From Paracoccaceae bacterium (GTDB lineage: Bacteria; Pseudomonadota; Alphaproteobacteria; Rhodobacterales; Rhodobacteraceae), in NCBI GenBank assembly GCA_014872815.1, contig WKFK01000014.1:186001-250000 (forward strand): 64,000 nucleotides of DNA. The letters are read 5' to 3'. Positions 1-8,889 of the stretch are shown in pieces. Below the pieces are notes generated by a model that saw nothing but the letters and a program-made list of their open reading frames with translations, was not told where the DNA came from and made no database searches. A program made the position numbers and the translations under genes. Every line of letters starts with the position of its first letter. Position 1 is the stretch's first letter.

Positions 1-201
1 GATCATTTGGCGGATGCCTATGGGGTGGCGCGGCGGAACTACTATTTCCGACTGGCAGACTTGCGACCGAAGTCGCGCAAGTACGCGCGTTCGCGGGCCG
101 GCAAGAAGGGCGGCTGGATCAAACGGGCAGAGGAGTTCATCTCGCCGCGCTATCATCTGACGCAACAGGAGTTTGACAAACGGGTGGCGTCATGGGGCTG
201 A
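1..201 (+). CDS. C-terminal fragment of a GTA-type endolysin (GH108 / peptidoglycan-binding)
   Basis: Open at the window's left edge, so only the last 66 or so residues are present. The fragment has a RRNYYF segment followed by GGWIKRAEEFI; aromatic residues followed by GW..R are typical of the C-terminal peptidoglycan-binding part of GH108 phage/GTA lysozymes. It overlaps the holin start by 10 bp, the usual arrangement of a lysis cassette. The inferred role is cell-wall degradation for release of gene transfer agent particles. The catalytic N-terminal half is outside the window, so the family call rests on this tail and on the holin next door. Confidence 0.6.
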   Translation, partial: DHLADAYGVARRNYYFRLADLRPKSRKYARSRAGKKGGWIKRAEEFISPRYHLTQQEFDKRVASWG

Positions 202-746
202 TTGAGCCGGTTTTGACCTTTGTGTTTGGTGGCGGGCGCAATGTGGTGAAAGAAACCGCCGAGGTGTTTCGCGAGAATGCGGAAGGGGCGGCACAGCGGG
301 CGCAGGATGTGCAGATCGCGGCGATGCAAGGGCATATGGCAGAATTTCGGGCGCAGGACCGCGGGCGGTTTGATCGGGTGATGGACGCCGTCAACCGCCT
401 GCCGCGTCCGGCGATGGCGTTGGGGTGTTTGGCGCTGTTTGTGAGCGCTATGGTTGACCCAGTTTGGTTTGCTGCGCGCATGAGCGGTATCGCGCTGGTG
501 CCGGAGCCGTTGTGGTGGCTGTTGGGCGTGGTGGTCAGTTTCTACTTTGGTGCCCGCCATCAGGCAAAAGGGCAAGAATTCCAGCGCTCTATGTCGGAAA
601 AGTTAAAGCGCGTGCCAGAGGTGGTGGACGTTATTGAGACACTTGAGGGGCCGTTGCGCCCTGAGGTGCGCTCTCCGATGGAGGATGGTGAGAACCCTGT
701 GCTTTTGGATTGGCGCAAACATTCCAGTGAGGGCGCGACAAAGTGA
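192..746 (+). CDS. GTA-type holin (3TM holin family)
   Basis: 184 residues. An N-terminal amphipathic segment (GLIEPVLTFVFGGG) is followed by a charged helical stretch (about residues 20-75), two hydrophobic segments (about 77-100 and 103-122) and a basic/acidic C-terminal tail. This matches the GTA holin family, which permeabilises the inner membrane so that the endolysin can reach the wall. It directly follows and overlaps the endolysin fragment. In Rhodobacter capsulatus the lysis genes lie away from the GTA structural cluster, and no structural GTA gene is seen here. The start ATG at 192 lies inside the upstream gene, implying translational coupling. Confidence 0.75.
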   Translation: MGLIEPVLTFVFGGGRNVVKETAEVFRENAEGAAQRAQDVQIAAMQGHMAEFRAQDRGRFDRVMDAVNRLPRPAMALGCLALFVSAMVDPVWFAARMSGIALVPEPLWWLLGVVVSFYFGARHQAKGQEFQRSMSEKLKRVPEVVDVIETLEGPLRPEVRSPMEDGENPVLLDWRKHSSEGATK

Positions 747-804
747 TCACTCTGCGGGGTCGATTTGGATTGGCCCCGTTCCCGGCGCGGCGTATACATA
801 TTGC

Positions 805-2778
805 ATGATAGTTGAGCTCGGCCATTTCGCACTGATCCTAGCCGCCGTCACCGCAGTGGTGCAGGCAATTGTTCCTCTTATTGGCGCGCAGAAGCGTTGG
901 CCCGGCTGGATGGCCGTGGCCGAACCGGCGGCAGGATTACAGTTCCTGTTCACGGCCTTCAGCTTTGCGGCGCTGACCTACGCCTTTGTGACCTCGGATT
1001 TCTCCGTGGCGCTGGTAACGGGGAACTCACACACCCTGAAACCCATGATCTATAAGGTCAGCGGTGTCTGGGGGAACCATGAGGGCTCTATGCTCTTGTG
1101 GGTGTTGATCCTGACGTTGTTTGGCGCCTGTCTGGCGTGGTTTGGCGGCAACCTGCCGCCCGGCATTCGCGCGCGAGCGCTTGCGGTGCAGAGTGCCGTG
1201 GCTGTGGCGTTCTTTGCCTTCATCCTGTTCACCTCGAACCCGTTCCTGCGCATGGAGTCGGTGCCGTTTGATGGCCGTGACCTCAACCCGTTGTTGCAGG
1301 ACGTGGGCCTCGCGCTGCACCCGCCGTTTTTGTATCTCGGCTATGTGGGGCTTTCGATGGCCTTCTCCTTTGCCATTGCCGCGCTGATCGAAGGCCGCGT
1401 GGACGCCGCCTGGGGACGCTGGGTGCGTCCTTGGACGTTGGCGGCTTGGGTGTTTCTAACCATCGGTATCGCGTTGGGCTCCTGGTGGGCGTACTACGAG
1501 CTGGGCTGGGGCGGTTTCTGGTTCTGGGATCCGGTGGAAAATGCGTCCTTTATGCCATGGCTGTTGGCGGCAGCGTTGTTGCACTCCGCCATTGTGGTGG
1601 AGAAACGTGAGAGCCTGAAAAGCTGGACCATCCTGTTGGCGATTATGGCGTTTAGCTTCTCGCTGATCGGGACGTTCATTGTGCGGTCGGGCGTGATCAC
1701 CTCGGTGCATGCCTTTGCTAATGATCCGGAGCGGGGTGTATTTATCCTGGGTATTCTGGTGTTTTTCACTGGCGGGGCGCTGACCTTGTTTGCGGCGCGG
1801 GCCAGTGAGATGGAAGCCAAAGGGGTGTTTGGTGTTGTCAGTCGCGAGAGCGCGCTGGTGTTCAACAATATCCTGCTGGCTGTGTCTTGTTTCGTGGTTT
1901 TCATCGGCACGATCTGGCCGCTGGTCAGCGAGATGTTCTTTGACCGGAAACTCAGCGTTGGCGCGCCGTTCTTTAACATGGCTTTCACGCCGTTCATGGT
2001 GGTGCTTGGCCTGATTTTGCCCGTTGGTGCGATGTTGCCCTGGAAGCGGGCGAAACTGAGCAAAGTGGTGAAGCCGCTTGTGCCTGCTTTTGTGCTGGCG
2101 GTGGCGATCGGCGGGCTCGCGTGGTCTATCCAAGGTGGCCGGTCTCTGTTGGGACCTGTCGGCATGTTCCTTGGCGCGTGGTTGCTCATGGGGGCGTTTG
2201 TAGATTTGATGTCGCGTACAGGACGCGGCTCGCTGGGCGCACGGTTTGGGCGCTTGTCCCGCCTGCCGCGGGCCGATTGGGGCAAAGCGGTGGCGCATAC
2301 AGGTTTTGGCGTGACGATTTTCGGTGTCGCTGGTTTGATGGCCTGGGAGCAGGAAGACATCCGCGTGGCGCAGATTGGACAGCCGTATATGGTTGGAGCC
2401 TATGAAATCACCTTGGAAAACGTGCGGGAGACCGAAGGGCCAAACTACTTGACCACCATGGCAGATGTTCAGGTGCGTAAGGATGGTCAGGACGTCGCGA
2501 TGCTGCATCCGGAGAAGCGGGTCTATCCGGTGGCGGGCATGCCCACGACGGAGGCGGCGATTGATTACCGTATCCTGCGCGATGTCTACTTGGCGCTCGG
2601 GGACGCCCAGCCGGGCGGGGCCTACACGTTGCGGACCTACATTAAGCCTCTGACCAACTGGATTTGGATCGGCTCCCTGCTTATGTCTCTTGGCGGGCTG
2701 CTGAGCCTGACCGACCGCCGCTACCGTGTGGCGGCCGGTGCGCGCAAGGCGCCAGCGGGTGGCGTGCCAGCGGAGTGA
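805..2778 (+). CDS. ccmF: Cytochrome c haem lyase subunit CcmF
   Basis: 657 residues with many membrane segments. CcmF works with CcmH in the inner membrane to attach haem from holo-CcmE to apocytochrome c in the periplasm. The tryptophan-rich WWD-type motif (GWGGFWFWDPVENASF) lies at about residues 231-246, and an early GVWGNHEGSMLLW segment is also typical. I chose ATG 805 (MIVELGHFALILA); an in-frame extension to 634 would run through the holin's 3' end and does not resemble CcmF. ccmH follows after 5 bp. ccmE, often the upstream neighbour, is not between the holin and ccmF. Confidence 0.96.
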   Translation: MIVELGHFALILAAVTAVVQAIVPLIGAQKRWPGWMAVAEPAAGLQFLFTAFSFAALTYAFVTSDFSVALVTGNSHTLKPMIYKVSGVWGNHEGSMLLWVLILTLFGACLAWFGGNLPPGIRARALAVQSAVAVAFFAFILFTSNPFLRMESVPFDGRDLNPLLQDVGLALHPPFLYLGYVGLSMAFSFAIAALIEGRVDAAWGRWVRPWTLAAWVFLTIGIALGSWWAYYELGWGGFWFWDPVENASFMPWLLAAALLHSAIVVEKRESLKSWTILLAIMAFSFSLIGTFIVRSGVITSVHAFANDPERGVFILGILVFFTGGALTLFAARASEMEAKGVFGVVSRESALVFNNILLAVSCFVVFIGTIWPLVSEMFFDRKLSVGAPFFNMAFTPFMVVLGLILPVGAMLPWKRAKLSKVVKPLVPAFVLAVAIGGLAWSIQGGRSLLGPVGMFLGAWLLMGAFVDLMSRTGRGSLGARFGRLSRLPRADWGKAVAHTGFGVTIFGVAGLMAWEQEDIRVAQIGQPYMVGAYEITLENVRETEGPNYLTTMADVQVRKDGQDVAMLHPEKRVYPVAGMPTTEAAIDYRILRDVYLALGDAQPGGAYTLRTYIKPLTNWIWIGSLLMSLGGLLSLTDRRYRVAAGARKAPAGGVPAE

Positions 2779-2783
2779 GGCGG

Positions 2784-3257
2784 ATGAAAACCAGATTGAA
2801 GACTATTGGGGCCGCACTAGGGCTGGCGCTTTTGACGGCGGGGCCAAGTGGTGCTGTGCAACCGGACGAAATTCTGGATGATCCGGTGCTGGAAGAGCGT
2901 GCACGGGAAATTTCCAAGGACCTACGGTGTCTTGTCTGTCGCAATGAAAGCATTGACGACAGCAACGCGCAACTGGCCAAGGACCTGCGGGTTCTGGTGC
3001 GAGAGCGCTTGACCGAAGGGGATAGCAACGAAGAAGTGGTGGATTTTGTGGTCGACCGCTATGGCGAATACGTCTTGCTGCGGCCACGCACCAGCGGCAC
3101 CAATATGGTGCTGTATGCGGCTGGACCGGCGATGTTGCTTATCGCGCTGATCGTTGGGTTTGGTTACACACGGCGCCGTTCCACAGCCCGCACGCCAACG
3201 GAACGCAAATTGAGCGAAGAGGAAGAAGCGCGGCTTCAGGAAATCCTCAAGGAATGA
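2784..3257 (+). CDS. ccmH: Cytochrome c maturation protein CcmH (thioredoxin-like reductant)
   Basis: 157 residues. A signal peptide (residues 1-24) is followed by a periplasmic helical domain with the redox motif LRCLVC (Cys49 and Cys52), then one membrane anchor (about 108-128) and a charged cytoplasmic tail ending in an acidic helix. CcmH reduces apocytochrome CxxCH cysteines before haem ligation. This is the short CcmH form without the TPR (CcmI) half. ATG 2784 was chosen because it gives the signal peptide; it lies 5 bp after the ccmF stop, so the two are co-transcribed and probably translationally coupled. Confidence 0.95.
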   Translation: MKTRLKTIGAALGLALLTAGPSGAVQPDEILDDPVLEERAREISKDLRCLVCRNESIDDSNAQLAKDLRVLVRERLTEGDSNEEVVDFVVDRYGEYVLLRPRTSGTNMVLYAAGPAMLLIALIVGFGYTRRRSTARTPTERKLSEEEEARLQEILKE

Positions 3258-3323
3258 CGTCGGGTCCCGCTTGGAGCAACTGCTGCGGGATGCGATGAGA
3301 GGGTAGGAGCGGAGAGGGACCCT

Positions 3324-4100
3324 ATGGATTATCAGACTATTACCTATGATGTGACCGATGGTGTTGCGACGGTGACATTGAACCTGCCGGACACGCTGAA
3401 TGCGATGACGCAGCAGATGCGGGCAGAGATCACCGATGCGGTGATTGCCGCGGGCTCTGAGGCGCGGGTGCTGGTGTTGACCGGCGCGGGCAAGGCGTTT
3501 TGTTCCGGTCAGGATCTGGGCGACAGCTCCAGCGCGGCGAGCATGGATTTGGAGCGCACGCTGCGGGACGAGTACATGCCAATGATCCGTGCCATTCGCG
3601 AGTGTCCGATCCCAACCATCAGCGCGGTGAACGGACCTGCGGCGGGGGCAGGGGCCAACTTGGCGTTGGCAGCTGACGTGGTGATCGCCAAAGAGAGTGC
3701 ATACTTCATGCAGGCGTTTTCGCGCATTGGATTGATGCCGGATGCCGGGGGCACCTACGAGCTTCCAAAGGCCATGGGGGCAGCCAAGGCGATGGGGGCA
3801 GCTTTGTTTGCCGATAAGATCTCAGCGCGGCAGGCCGATGACTGGGGCATGATCTGGGAAGCGGTGGCTGACGATGCCTATGAGGCAACCGTGAAGAAAC
3901 GGGCGGCGCATCTGGCCAACGGCCCGACACTGGCATTTAAAGAGATCAAACGTGCCATTCAGGAAAGCTATGGCAACGACTGGACCAAGCAGATGGAACA
4001 GGAAGCCAAGCGTCAGGGCAAACTGGGCAAGACCCGGGACTTCCAAGAGGGCGTTGTGGCGTTTTTGGAAAAGCGCCCCGCGAAATACGAGGGGCGCTAA
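3324..4100 (+). CDS. Enoyl-CoA hydratase/isomerase family protein (PaaG-like)
   Basis: 258 residues, the usual crotonase length. The oxyanion-hole segments are visible: GAGKAFCSGQDLG (about residues 54-66) and NGPAAGAGANLALAAD (about 95-110). Sequence style resembles PaaG, the 1,2-epoxyphenylacetyl-CoA isomerase, but no other phenylacetate genes are in the window, so the substrate is undetermined; a general 2-enoyl-CoA hydratase is equally possible. It follows ccmH by 66 bp in the same direction with an AG-rich stretch (GGAGAGGG) just before the ATG. Confidence 0.88.
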   Translation: MDYQTITYDVTDGVATVTLNLPDTLNAMTQQMRAEITDAVIAAGSEARVLVLTGAGKAFCSGQDLGDSSSAASMDLERTLRDEYMPMIRAIRECPIPTISAVNGPAAGAGANLALAADVVIAKESAYFMQAFSRIGLMPDAGGTYELPKAMGAAKAMGAALFADKISARQADDWGMIWEAVADDAYEATVKKRAAHLANGPTLAFKEIKRAIQESYGNDWTKQMEQEAKRQGKLGKTRDFQEGVVAFLEKRPAKYEGR

Positions 4101-4105
4101 GTCTC

Positions 4106-4615
4106 TTACCGACCGTTCAGTCTCTTCAAAAGGGCCAGCGCTTCGGGCGTTGGCCTTTGTTCTATGCGGCGATAAACGCGCCCGTCGATGGTACGCTCGC
4201 AGAGTTTGTGATCAATCAAAGACCGACGCAGCAACACGTGGTCGTCAAAACTGAGGCCGGTTTTCAGGATCTCGTTGACGTCTTTTTCTGATAGGTCCTG
4301 ATGCGCGGGCATACGTGCCCAGAACGGCCAAAGACAAAGTCCCTGCACTTTGGTCCACTTGGGCCAGCGGAACATGCGGCCCGTGTCGTCAAACACGCGT
4401 AAGGCGCGTTTGAGGGCCAGTTCGTCCAGGGGAGTGTCATCCGCTGGTTTGGCGGCCTTCAAGTGTTGGTGGTTCTGAAACCCGGCGGCCTTGGCAACAA
4501 GCGCCATCATGGCGGCGTGGCCTGGCAGTTTGTCCTGTTCCGATAAGGATTTGCGCAGGGTTTTGGTGAAGGCCGAAACGTCGGCCACATATAGAGGGAT
4601 CACGTCTTTAGACAT
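4106..4615 (-). CDS. DUF2087 domain-containing protein
   Basis: 169 residues. The C-terminal half (about 80-165) has the DUF2087 pattern: a RWPKW segment, an evenly spaced VNEIL stretch, a LLRRSLIDHKL segment and a final DGRVYRR. The N-terminal part (HAAMMALVAKAAGFQNHQHL, about residues 33-52) resembles the small helical unit seen at the start of some glyoxalase-related proteins. DUF2087 looks like a small winged-helix-type fold, but its role is not established. The ATG at 4615 was chosen because the longer frame (to 4861) runs into poor, arginine-rich sequence. Convergent with the hydratase gene, 5 bp apart. Confidence 0.72.
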   Translation of the reverse strand: MSKDVIPLYVADVSAFTKTLRKSLSEQDKLPGHAAMMALVAKAAGFQNHQHLKAAKPADDTPLDELALKRALRVFDDTGRMFRWPKWTKVQGLCLWPFWARMPAHQDLSEKDVNEILKTGLSFDDHVLLRRSLIDHKLCERTIDGRVYRRIEQRPTPEALALLKRLNGR

Positions 4616-4792
4616 GAGGGCATCCTTTTGAAGTCGTGCATCCCGAAGCCGGGGTCGATGGCCGCCCTTGTCGACGGCACGTGCAAAAGCATGCTGTCGA
4701 AGATGTCTCGCAGGTTTAGCAAAGTCAGTGTGACCGGCGGCGCCTGGGTGAACTGCGGACCCGTGCCCCTGTTTAGGAGCTTCGCCGGTGGG

Positions 4793-4822
4793 AGGCAAGC
4801 GCAGGTTTGTTGGCGCTTGCCT
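4793..4822. repeat. 10-bp perfect inverted repeat downstream of the RTX gene
   Basis: AGGCAAGCGC (4793-4802) pairs perfectly with GCGCTTGCCT (4813-4822) around a 10-base loop, just past the stop of the RTX gene at 4830. There is no T tract in the gene's direction, so it may be a transcript 3' stabiliser or a factor-dependent end rather than a classical terminator. Confidence 0.45.
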
Positions 4823-4829
4823 AAGAGTT

Positions 4830-5657
4830 TTAGGCCGTAGATACAGCGTAGAGCTGCACATCTGCCGCCGTAAAGGCGCTCGCGCCTGTCACTTGGGCCA
4901 CCAAGCGGCCATCGCTGTACACGTTGTGAACACCATTTTGTTCGGCGACTGTGATCGTTGGCTCCGACGTGCTGGCTTCATAGCGCACAACCAACACATC
5001 TTCTGAAGGGTTAAAATCTGTCACCTCGGGGACGTTGGTTTCGTCGCTGACCCATTCGCCGATTTCGAACGCATCATTGCCGGACCCGCCGGAACCGATG
5101 TCGCCTTCGCCCAGAAGCAGTAGATCATTGCCCTCTTCACCATAGAGTTCGTTGGCTTCGGACTCTGTTGGCGCTGTGTATTGGCTGTTTCCGACAATGA
5201 GGCGTCCGTCTTGCGTGAACAAATCATCTGGGCCGGGGTCACCGGCTAAAGTGTTGGCTCCCACCAAGATGTCATCACCCTCCGCGCCGCGCAGTGTGTC
5301 GTTATCCGCACCGCCAAGGAGGTAATCGTCATCTTGGCCACCTAGAATAAGGTCATCTCCGGTGCCACCAAAAATCAGGTCCTCTCCGGAGCGTCCTTTG
5401 ATCAGATCATTGCCGTCTTCACCAAAGAGAATGTCATCGCCTGCGCGACCGGTGATGTCGTCGTCCCCGTCTGCGCCGCCGATCAGGTCGTCGGTGTTCG
5501 TACCCATTATGGTATCGTTGCCGTCGTCTCCTTCTGCGGTTTCAAACAGCTCCTCCACGGAGGGATCGGACCCACCACCGTCAGACTCGCTTCCATCAAA
5601 GGCACCGGTCAAAGCCCCCACGGCCACACCGGCCATCAATAACCCCAAAAACAGCAT
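4830..5657 (-). CDS. Small RTX (haemolysin-type Ca2+-binding repeat) protein with N-terminal hydrophobic segment
   Basis: 275 residues. One hydrophobic segment at residues 1-20 (MLFLGLLMAGVAVGALTGAF) is followed by a Ser/Asp/Gly linker, then aspartate/glycine nonapeptide repeats (GGxGxDxLx type) at about 50-135 with a weaker set at 165-195, and a C-terminal domain from about 200 (VTDFNPSEDVLVV ... GRLVAQVTGASAFTAADV). RTX repeats bind calcium and usually mark type I secreted proteins; an N-terminal hydrophobic segment is not the usual type I arrangement. ATG 5657 is preceded by GGAG at good spacing; a TTG at 5669 is less likely. Shares both ends with the proteins at 20758 and 22672. Function unknown. 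Confidence 0.8.
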   Translation of the reverse strand: MLFLGLLMAGVAVGALTGAFDGSESDGGGSDPSVEELFETAEGDDGNDTIMGTNTDDLIGGADGDDDITGRAGDDILFGEDGNDLIKGRSGEDLIFGGTGDDLILGGQDDDYLLGGADNDTLRGAEGDDILVGANTLAGDPGPDDLFTQDGRLIVGNSQYTAPTESEANELYGEEGNDLLLLGEGDIGSGGSGNDAFEIGEWVSDETNVPEVTDFNPSEDVLVVRYEASTSEPTITVAEQNGVHNVYSDGRLVAQVTGASAFTAADVQLYAVSTA

Positions 5658-6005
5658 TCTTAACTCCAAATTGCCGTGCGCTATCTGCGCGAAATCTACT
5701 TAGACGTGGTCTGAGGGATGCGGATTGATGGACATGCGTATACCGGTCCCCAAAGCGCAAATGTTTGTTTCATTTAGCGTTTGGGGGGTACGTTGCACGT
5801 TCTGTGCTGTGCCCTCGGCCCCCAGCCGAGATAAGCAGACTATGTGTATACACGTCATGCGTGTCAATGATTTGAGGAGAATTTGAGTTGGATTGGGGTT
5901 AATGCGCGGGTGCGTAGTAGACTGTTTCCCATTCTGGAACGGCGGCCAAAAGAAAACGCGCCGAGCGAGGCCCGGCGCGTTTGGTTTTGAATTGAGTCGC
6001 TTGAA
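5658..6005. other. 348-bp intergenic region between the RTX gene and gltA
   Basis: No convincing gene. It holds the gltA terminator (5955-5983) at one end and the leader of the RTX gene at the other. In between are a 10-bp perfect palindrome, GTGTATACAC (5844-5853), and an overlapping inverted pair ACACG/CGTGT (5850-5864). These could be a regulator site for the RTX gene, but I recognise no specific regulator motif. Confidence 0.6.
5955..5983 (-). terminator. Rho-independent terminator of gltA
   Basis: A 10-bp perfect stem, AAACGCGCCG (5955-5964) with CGGCGCGTTT (5974-5983), loop of 9. Read on the minus strand the stem is followed by a TTTTCTTTT tract, and it lies 22 bp past the gltA stop. 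Confidence 0.85.
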
Positions 6006-7301
6006 TTAGCGGTTCTCGATGTCGGTGTAGGAGCGCACGTCTTCGCCAAGATAGAGCTGACGTGGGCGGCCAATTTTGTGCGCTGGGTCGGAGAGCTGTT
6101 CTTTCCACTGGGAGATCCAGCCCACGGTGCGAGACAGCGCAAAGATTGGGGTGAACATCGAGGTTGGGAAACCCATCGCTTCCAGAATGATGCCAGAGTA
6201 GAAATCAACGTTCGGGAAGAGTTTCTTCTCTTTGAAGTATGGATCGTTGAGCGCGATGTGCTCCAGCTCTTTGGCGACCTGCAGCAGTGGGTTGTCTTCA
6301 ACACCCAGCAACTCCAGAACTTCGTCCGCGGATTCTTTCATCACGGTCGCGCGTGGGTCCATGTTTTTATAAACACGGTGGCCAAAGCCCATCAGGCGGA
6401 ACGGATCGTTCTTGTCCTTGGCGCGCTCGATGTATTCCGGGATGCGATCTACGGAACCGATCTCTTTGAGCATCTCCAAGCAGGCCTGGTTTGCGCCGCC
6501 GTGGGCAGGGCCCCAGAGGCAGGCGATGCCGGCTGCGATACAAGCGAATGGGTTGGCGCCGGAAGAGGAGGCCAGACGCACCGTGGAGGTGGAGGCGTTC
6601 TGCTCGTGATCGGCGTGCAGCGTGAAGATACGGTCCATCGCGCGGGACAGGATCGGGTTCACTTCGTATTCTTCTGCAGGCACGGCAAAGCACATGCGCA
6701 GGAAGTTGGAGGCGTAGTCCAGATCATTGCGTGGATACACAAACGGCTGACCGATGGTGTATTTATAGGCCCAAGCGGCGATGGTTGGCATCTTCGCGAT
6801 CAGGCGGTGGGATGCGATTTCGCGCTGACGTGGGTCAGAAATGTCGGTGGAGTCGTGGTAGAAGGCCGACATCGCGCCAACCACACCCACCATAACGGCC
6901 ATTGGGTGCGCATCACGACGGAACCCACGGAAGAAGTTGCCCATCTGCTCGTGCAGCATGGTGTGGTGCGTGATGGTGGTTTCAAAGTCTTCCAGTTGGG
7001 CGGCGGTTGGCAGTTCGCCGTAAAGCAGCAGGTAGCAAACTTCGAGATAGTGCGATTTACCCGCCAGATCGCCAATTGGGTAACCACGGTGAGTCAGAAC
7101 ACCTTCTTCACCGTCAATGTAGGTGATGGTCGATTCACAAGACGCGGTGGAGGTGAAGCCTGGATCATAGGTGAATACGCCGGCTTGGCCATATAGTTTG
7201 CGGATGTCGAGCACATCCGGGCCGGACGTTGGCGAGTGGATCGGCAGATCGTAGGTTGTGCCGTCAATCGTTAGCGTTGCGGTTCGTGGGGCCTCGGACA
7301 T
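6006..7301 (-). CDS. gltA: Citrate synthase (type II)
   Basis: 431 residues. Catalyses acetyl-CoA + oxaloacetate to citrate, entry to the TCA cycle. Type II markers are present: [34 protein letters not shown] and [15 protein letters not shown] carrying the catalytic histidines, with the conserved aspartate region near [11 protein letters not shown] 7301 ([14 protein letters not shown]) was chosen over the upstream start because it begins exactly at the usual N-terminus. gltX lies upstream in the same direction 92 bp away. Own terminator downstream. Confidence 0.97.
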   Translation of the reverse strand: MSEAPRTATLTIDGTTYDLPIHSPTSGPDVLDIRKLYGQAGVFTYDPGFTSTASCESTITYIDGEEGVLTHRGYPIGDLAGKSHYLEVCYLLLYGELPTAAQLEDFETTITHHTMLHEQMGNFFRGFRRDAHPMAVMVGVVGAMSAFYHDSTDISDPRQREIASHRLIAKMPTIAAWAYKYTIGQPFVYPRNDLDYASNFLRMCFAVPAEEYEVNPILSRAMDRIFTLHADHEQNASTSTVRLASSSGANPFACIAAGIACLWGPAHGGANQACLEMLKEIGSVDRIPEYIERAKDKNDPFRLMGFGHRVYKNMDPRATVMKESADEVLELLGVEDNPLLQVAKELEHIALNDPYFKEKKLFPNVDFYSGIILEAMGFPTSMFTPIFALSRTVGWISQWKEQLSDPAHKIGRPRQLYLGEDVRSYTDIENR

Positions 7302-7393
7302 GGCGGGTTTCCTTCCTGTATACCTATTAGCCGGGGACGCGGATCGCCCCGGCACGTTGTGTCTGCGACGTCTTAAGGCCCGGTAAAGAGGGC

Positions 7394-8809
7394 TTACTCC
7401 GTCACGTCATCTTTGGCGGCGTCCAAAAGACGCGCGAGAGATTCCTCGCGTCCCAAAACAAGCATCATGTCAAAGACGCTAGGGGTCGCAGCCCGGCCAG
7501 CCAATGCCGCCCGCATCGGGCCAGCAATCTTGCCGAACTTGATTTCATTGGCTTCGCAGTAACTATTTGTAACCGCCTCAAGCCCTTCTCGCGTCCAGCT
7601 AGCATTTTGCAGCTGCGGCGTCAATTCGTTCAGTATACCACGGGATACTGTATCGAGGTGCTTGGCTGCTTTGGCTTCGACTTCAATCGGACGGGAAGTC
7701 AGGGAAAAGTGAGCCTTTCCAAGGAGTTCTGGCAGTGTCTTGGCACGGTCTTTCAAGCAGTACAGCGCCTCCCGTAGTAATACGGTCTGTGCGTCTGTCA
7801 AAGCTGGCTGGTCCACCGCTTCCAAATAGGCCACGATCTCTTGCAGCAGTGCAGCATCGTCCATGATGGCAATGTGCTGACCACAGATGTTTTCCAGCTT
7901 TTTGGTGTCAAAGCGTGCGGGGCTTTTGCCAATGCCATCCAGGTCAAACCACTCTTTGGCCTGTGCATCGGTAAAGAATTCGTCATCACCGTGGCTCCAA
8001 CCGAGGCGCGCGAGGTAGTTGCGCATGCCAGTCGCTGGGTAACCCAGGGCTTGATACTCATGCGCGCCGGTCGCGCCGTGACGTTTAGACATTTTTTTGC
8101 CGTCTGCGCCGTGGATCAGTGGGATGTGGGCGTACACCGGGAGATCCCAGCCCATGGCCTCGTAGATCATCATCTGACGCGCGGCGTTGTTGAGGTGATC
8201 GTCCCCGCGGATCACATGGGTTACGCCCATGTCGTGGTCATCTACAACAACTGCCAGCATGTAGACCGGTGTGCCATCGGAGCGTAACAGGATCATGTCA
8301 TCCAGTTGATCATTGCGAATGGTCACGTCGCCCTGCACTTGATCGCGGATCACGGTCTGGCCTTCACGCGGGGCTTTGATGCGGATCACGTAGGGCGCGT
8401 CTGGATGTGTCGAGGCGTCCGCGTCGCGCCATGGGCTGCGATAGTGTGTGGACTTGCCCGCCGCACGGGCTTCATCCCGGAAAGCGGCAATTTCGTCTTG
8501 GGTGGCGAAGCATTTGTAGGCCTTGCCTGCGTCCAGCAGTTGCAGCGCCACCTCGGCGTGGCGTTTGGCGCCCTCAAATTGGCTCACAACCTCGCCGTCG
8601 TGATCCAGTCCAAGCCAGCTCAGTCCTTGCAGGATGGCGTCGGTCGCTTCCGGTGTGGAGCGTTCGCGATCCGTGTCTTCGATGCGCAGCAGAAATTTGC
8701 CGTCGCGACCACGGGCATAGAGCCAGTTGAACAGCGCCGTACGTGCGCCGCCGATGTGCAGATAACCGGTGGGCGATGGGGCAAAACGGGTGACGACCTG
8801 GCCTGTCAT
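7394..8809 (-). CDS. gltX: Glutamate--tRNA ligase
   Basis: 471 residues. Charges tRNA-Glu in the cytoplasm. The class I signature [12 protein letters not shown] is at about residues 18-29 and KKMSKRHGA at about residue 240; the anticodon-binding helical domain fills the C-terminal third. Many Alphaproteobacteria carry two GltX copies and lack GlnRS; whether this is the discriminating or the tRNA-Gln-charging copy cannot be told here. Divergent from comEC with an 80-bp shared upstream region. Confidence 0.97.
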   Translation of the reverse strand: MTGQVVTRFAPSPTGYLHIGGARTALFNWLYARGRDGKFLLRIEDTDRERSTPEATDAILQGLSWLGLDHDGEVVSQFEGAKRHAEVALQLLDAGKAYKCFATQDEIAAFRDEARAAGKSTHYRSPWRDADASTHPDAPYVIRIKAPREGQTVIRDQVQGDVTIRNDQLDDMILLRSDGTPVYMLAVVVDDHDMGVTHVIRGDDHLNNAARQMMIYEAMGWDLPVYAHIPLIHGADGKKMSKRHGATGAHEYQALGYPATGMRNYLARLGWSHGDDEFFTDAQAKEWFDLDGIGKSPARFDTKKLENICGQHIAIMDDAALLQEIVAYLEAVDQPALTDAQTVLLREALYCLKDRAKTLPELLGKAHFSLTSRPIEVEAKAAKHLDTVSRGILNELTPQLQNASWTREGLEAVTNSYCEANEIKFGKIAGPMRAALAGRAATPSVFDMMLVLGREESLARLLDAAKDDVTE

Positions 8810-8889
8810 AGCGGGCTTAACCTTTCAGTAACCATTGGGGTTCTAGCGTTGAGGCACTGTCTAGCGACACCGATAAGAGAGGACAAGGC

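Noticed and set aside
1456..2508. Long open frame antisense to ccmF
   Set aside because: Low-complexity His/Arg/Gln-rich translation with no domain, typical of a shadow of a GC-rich membrane gene.
6078..7196. Long open frame antisense to gltA
   Set aside because: It mirrors the gltA codons on the opposite strand and has no family features; the citrate synthase frame is unambiguous.
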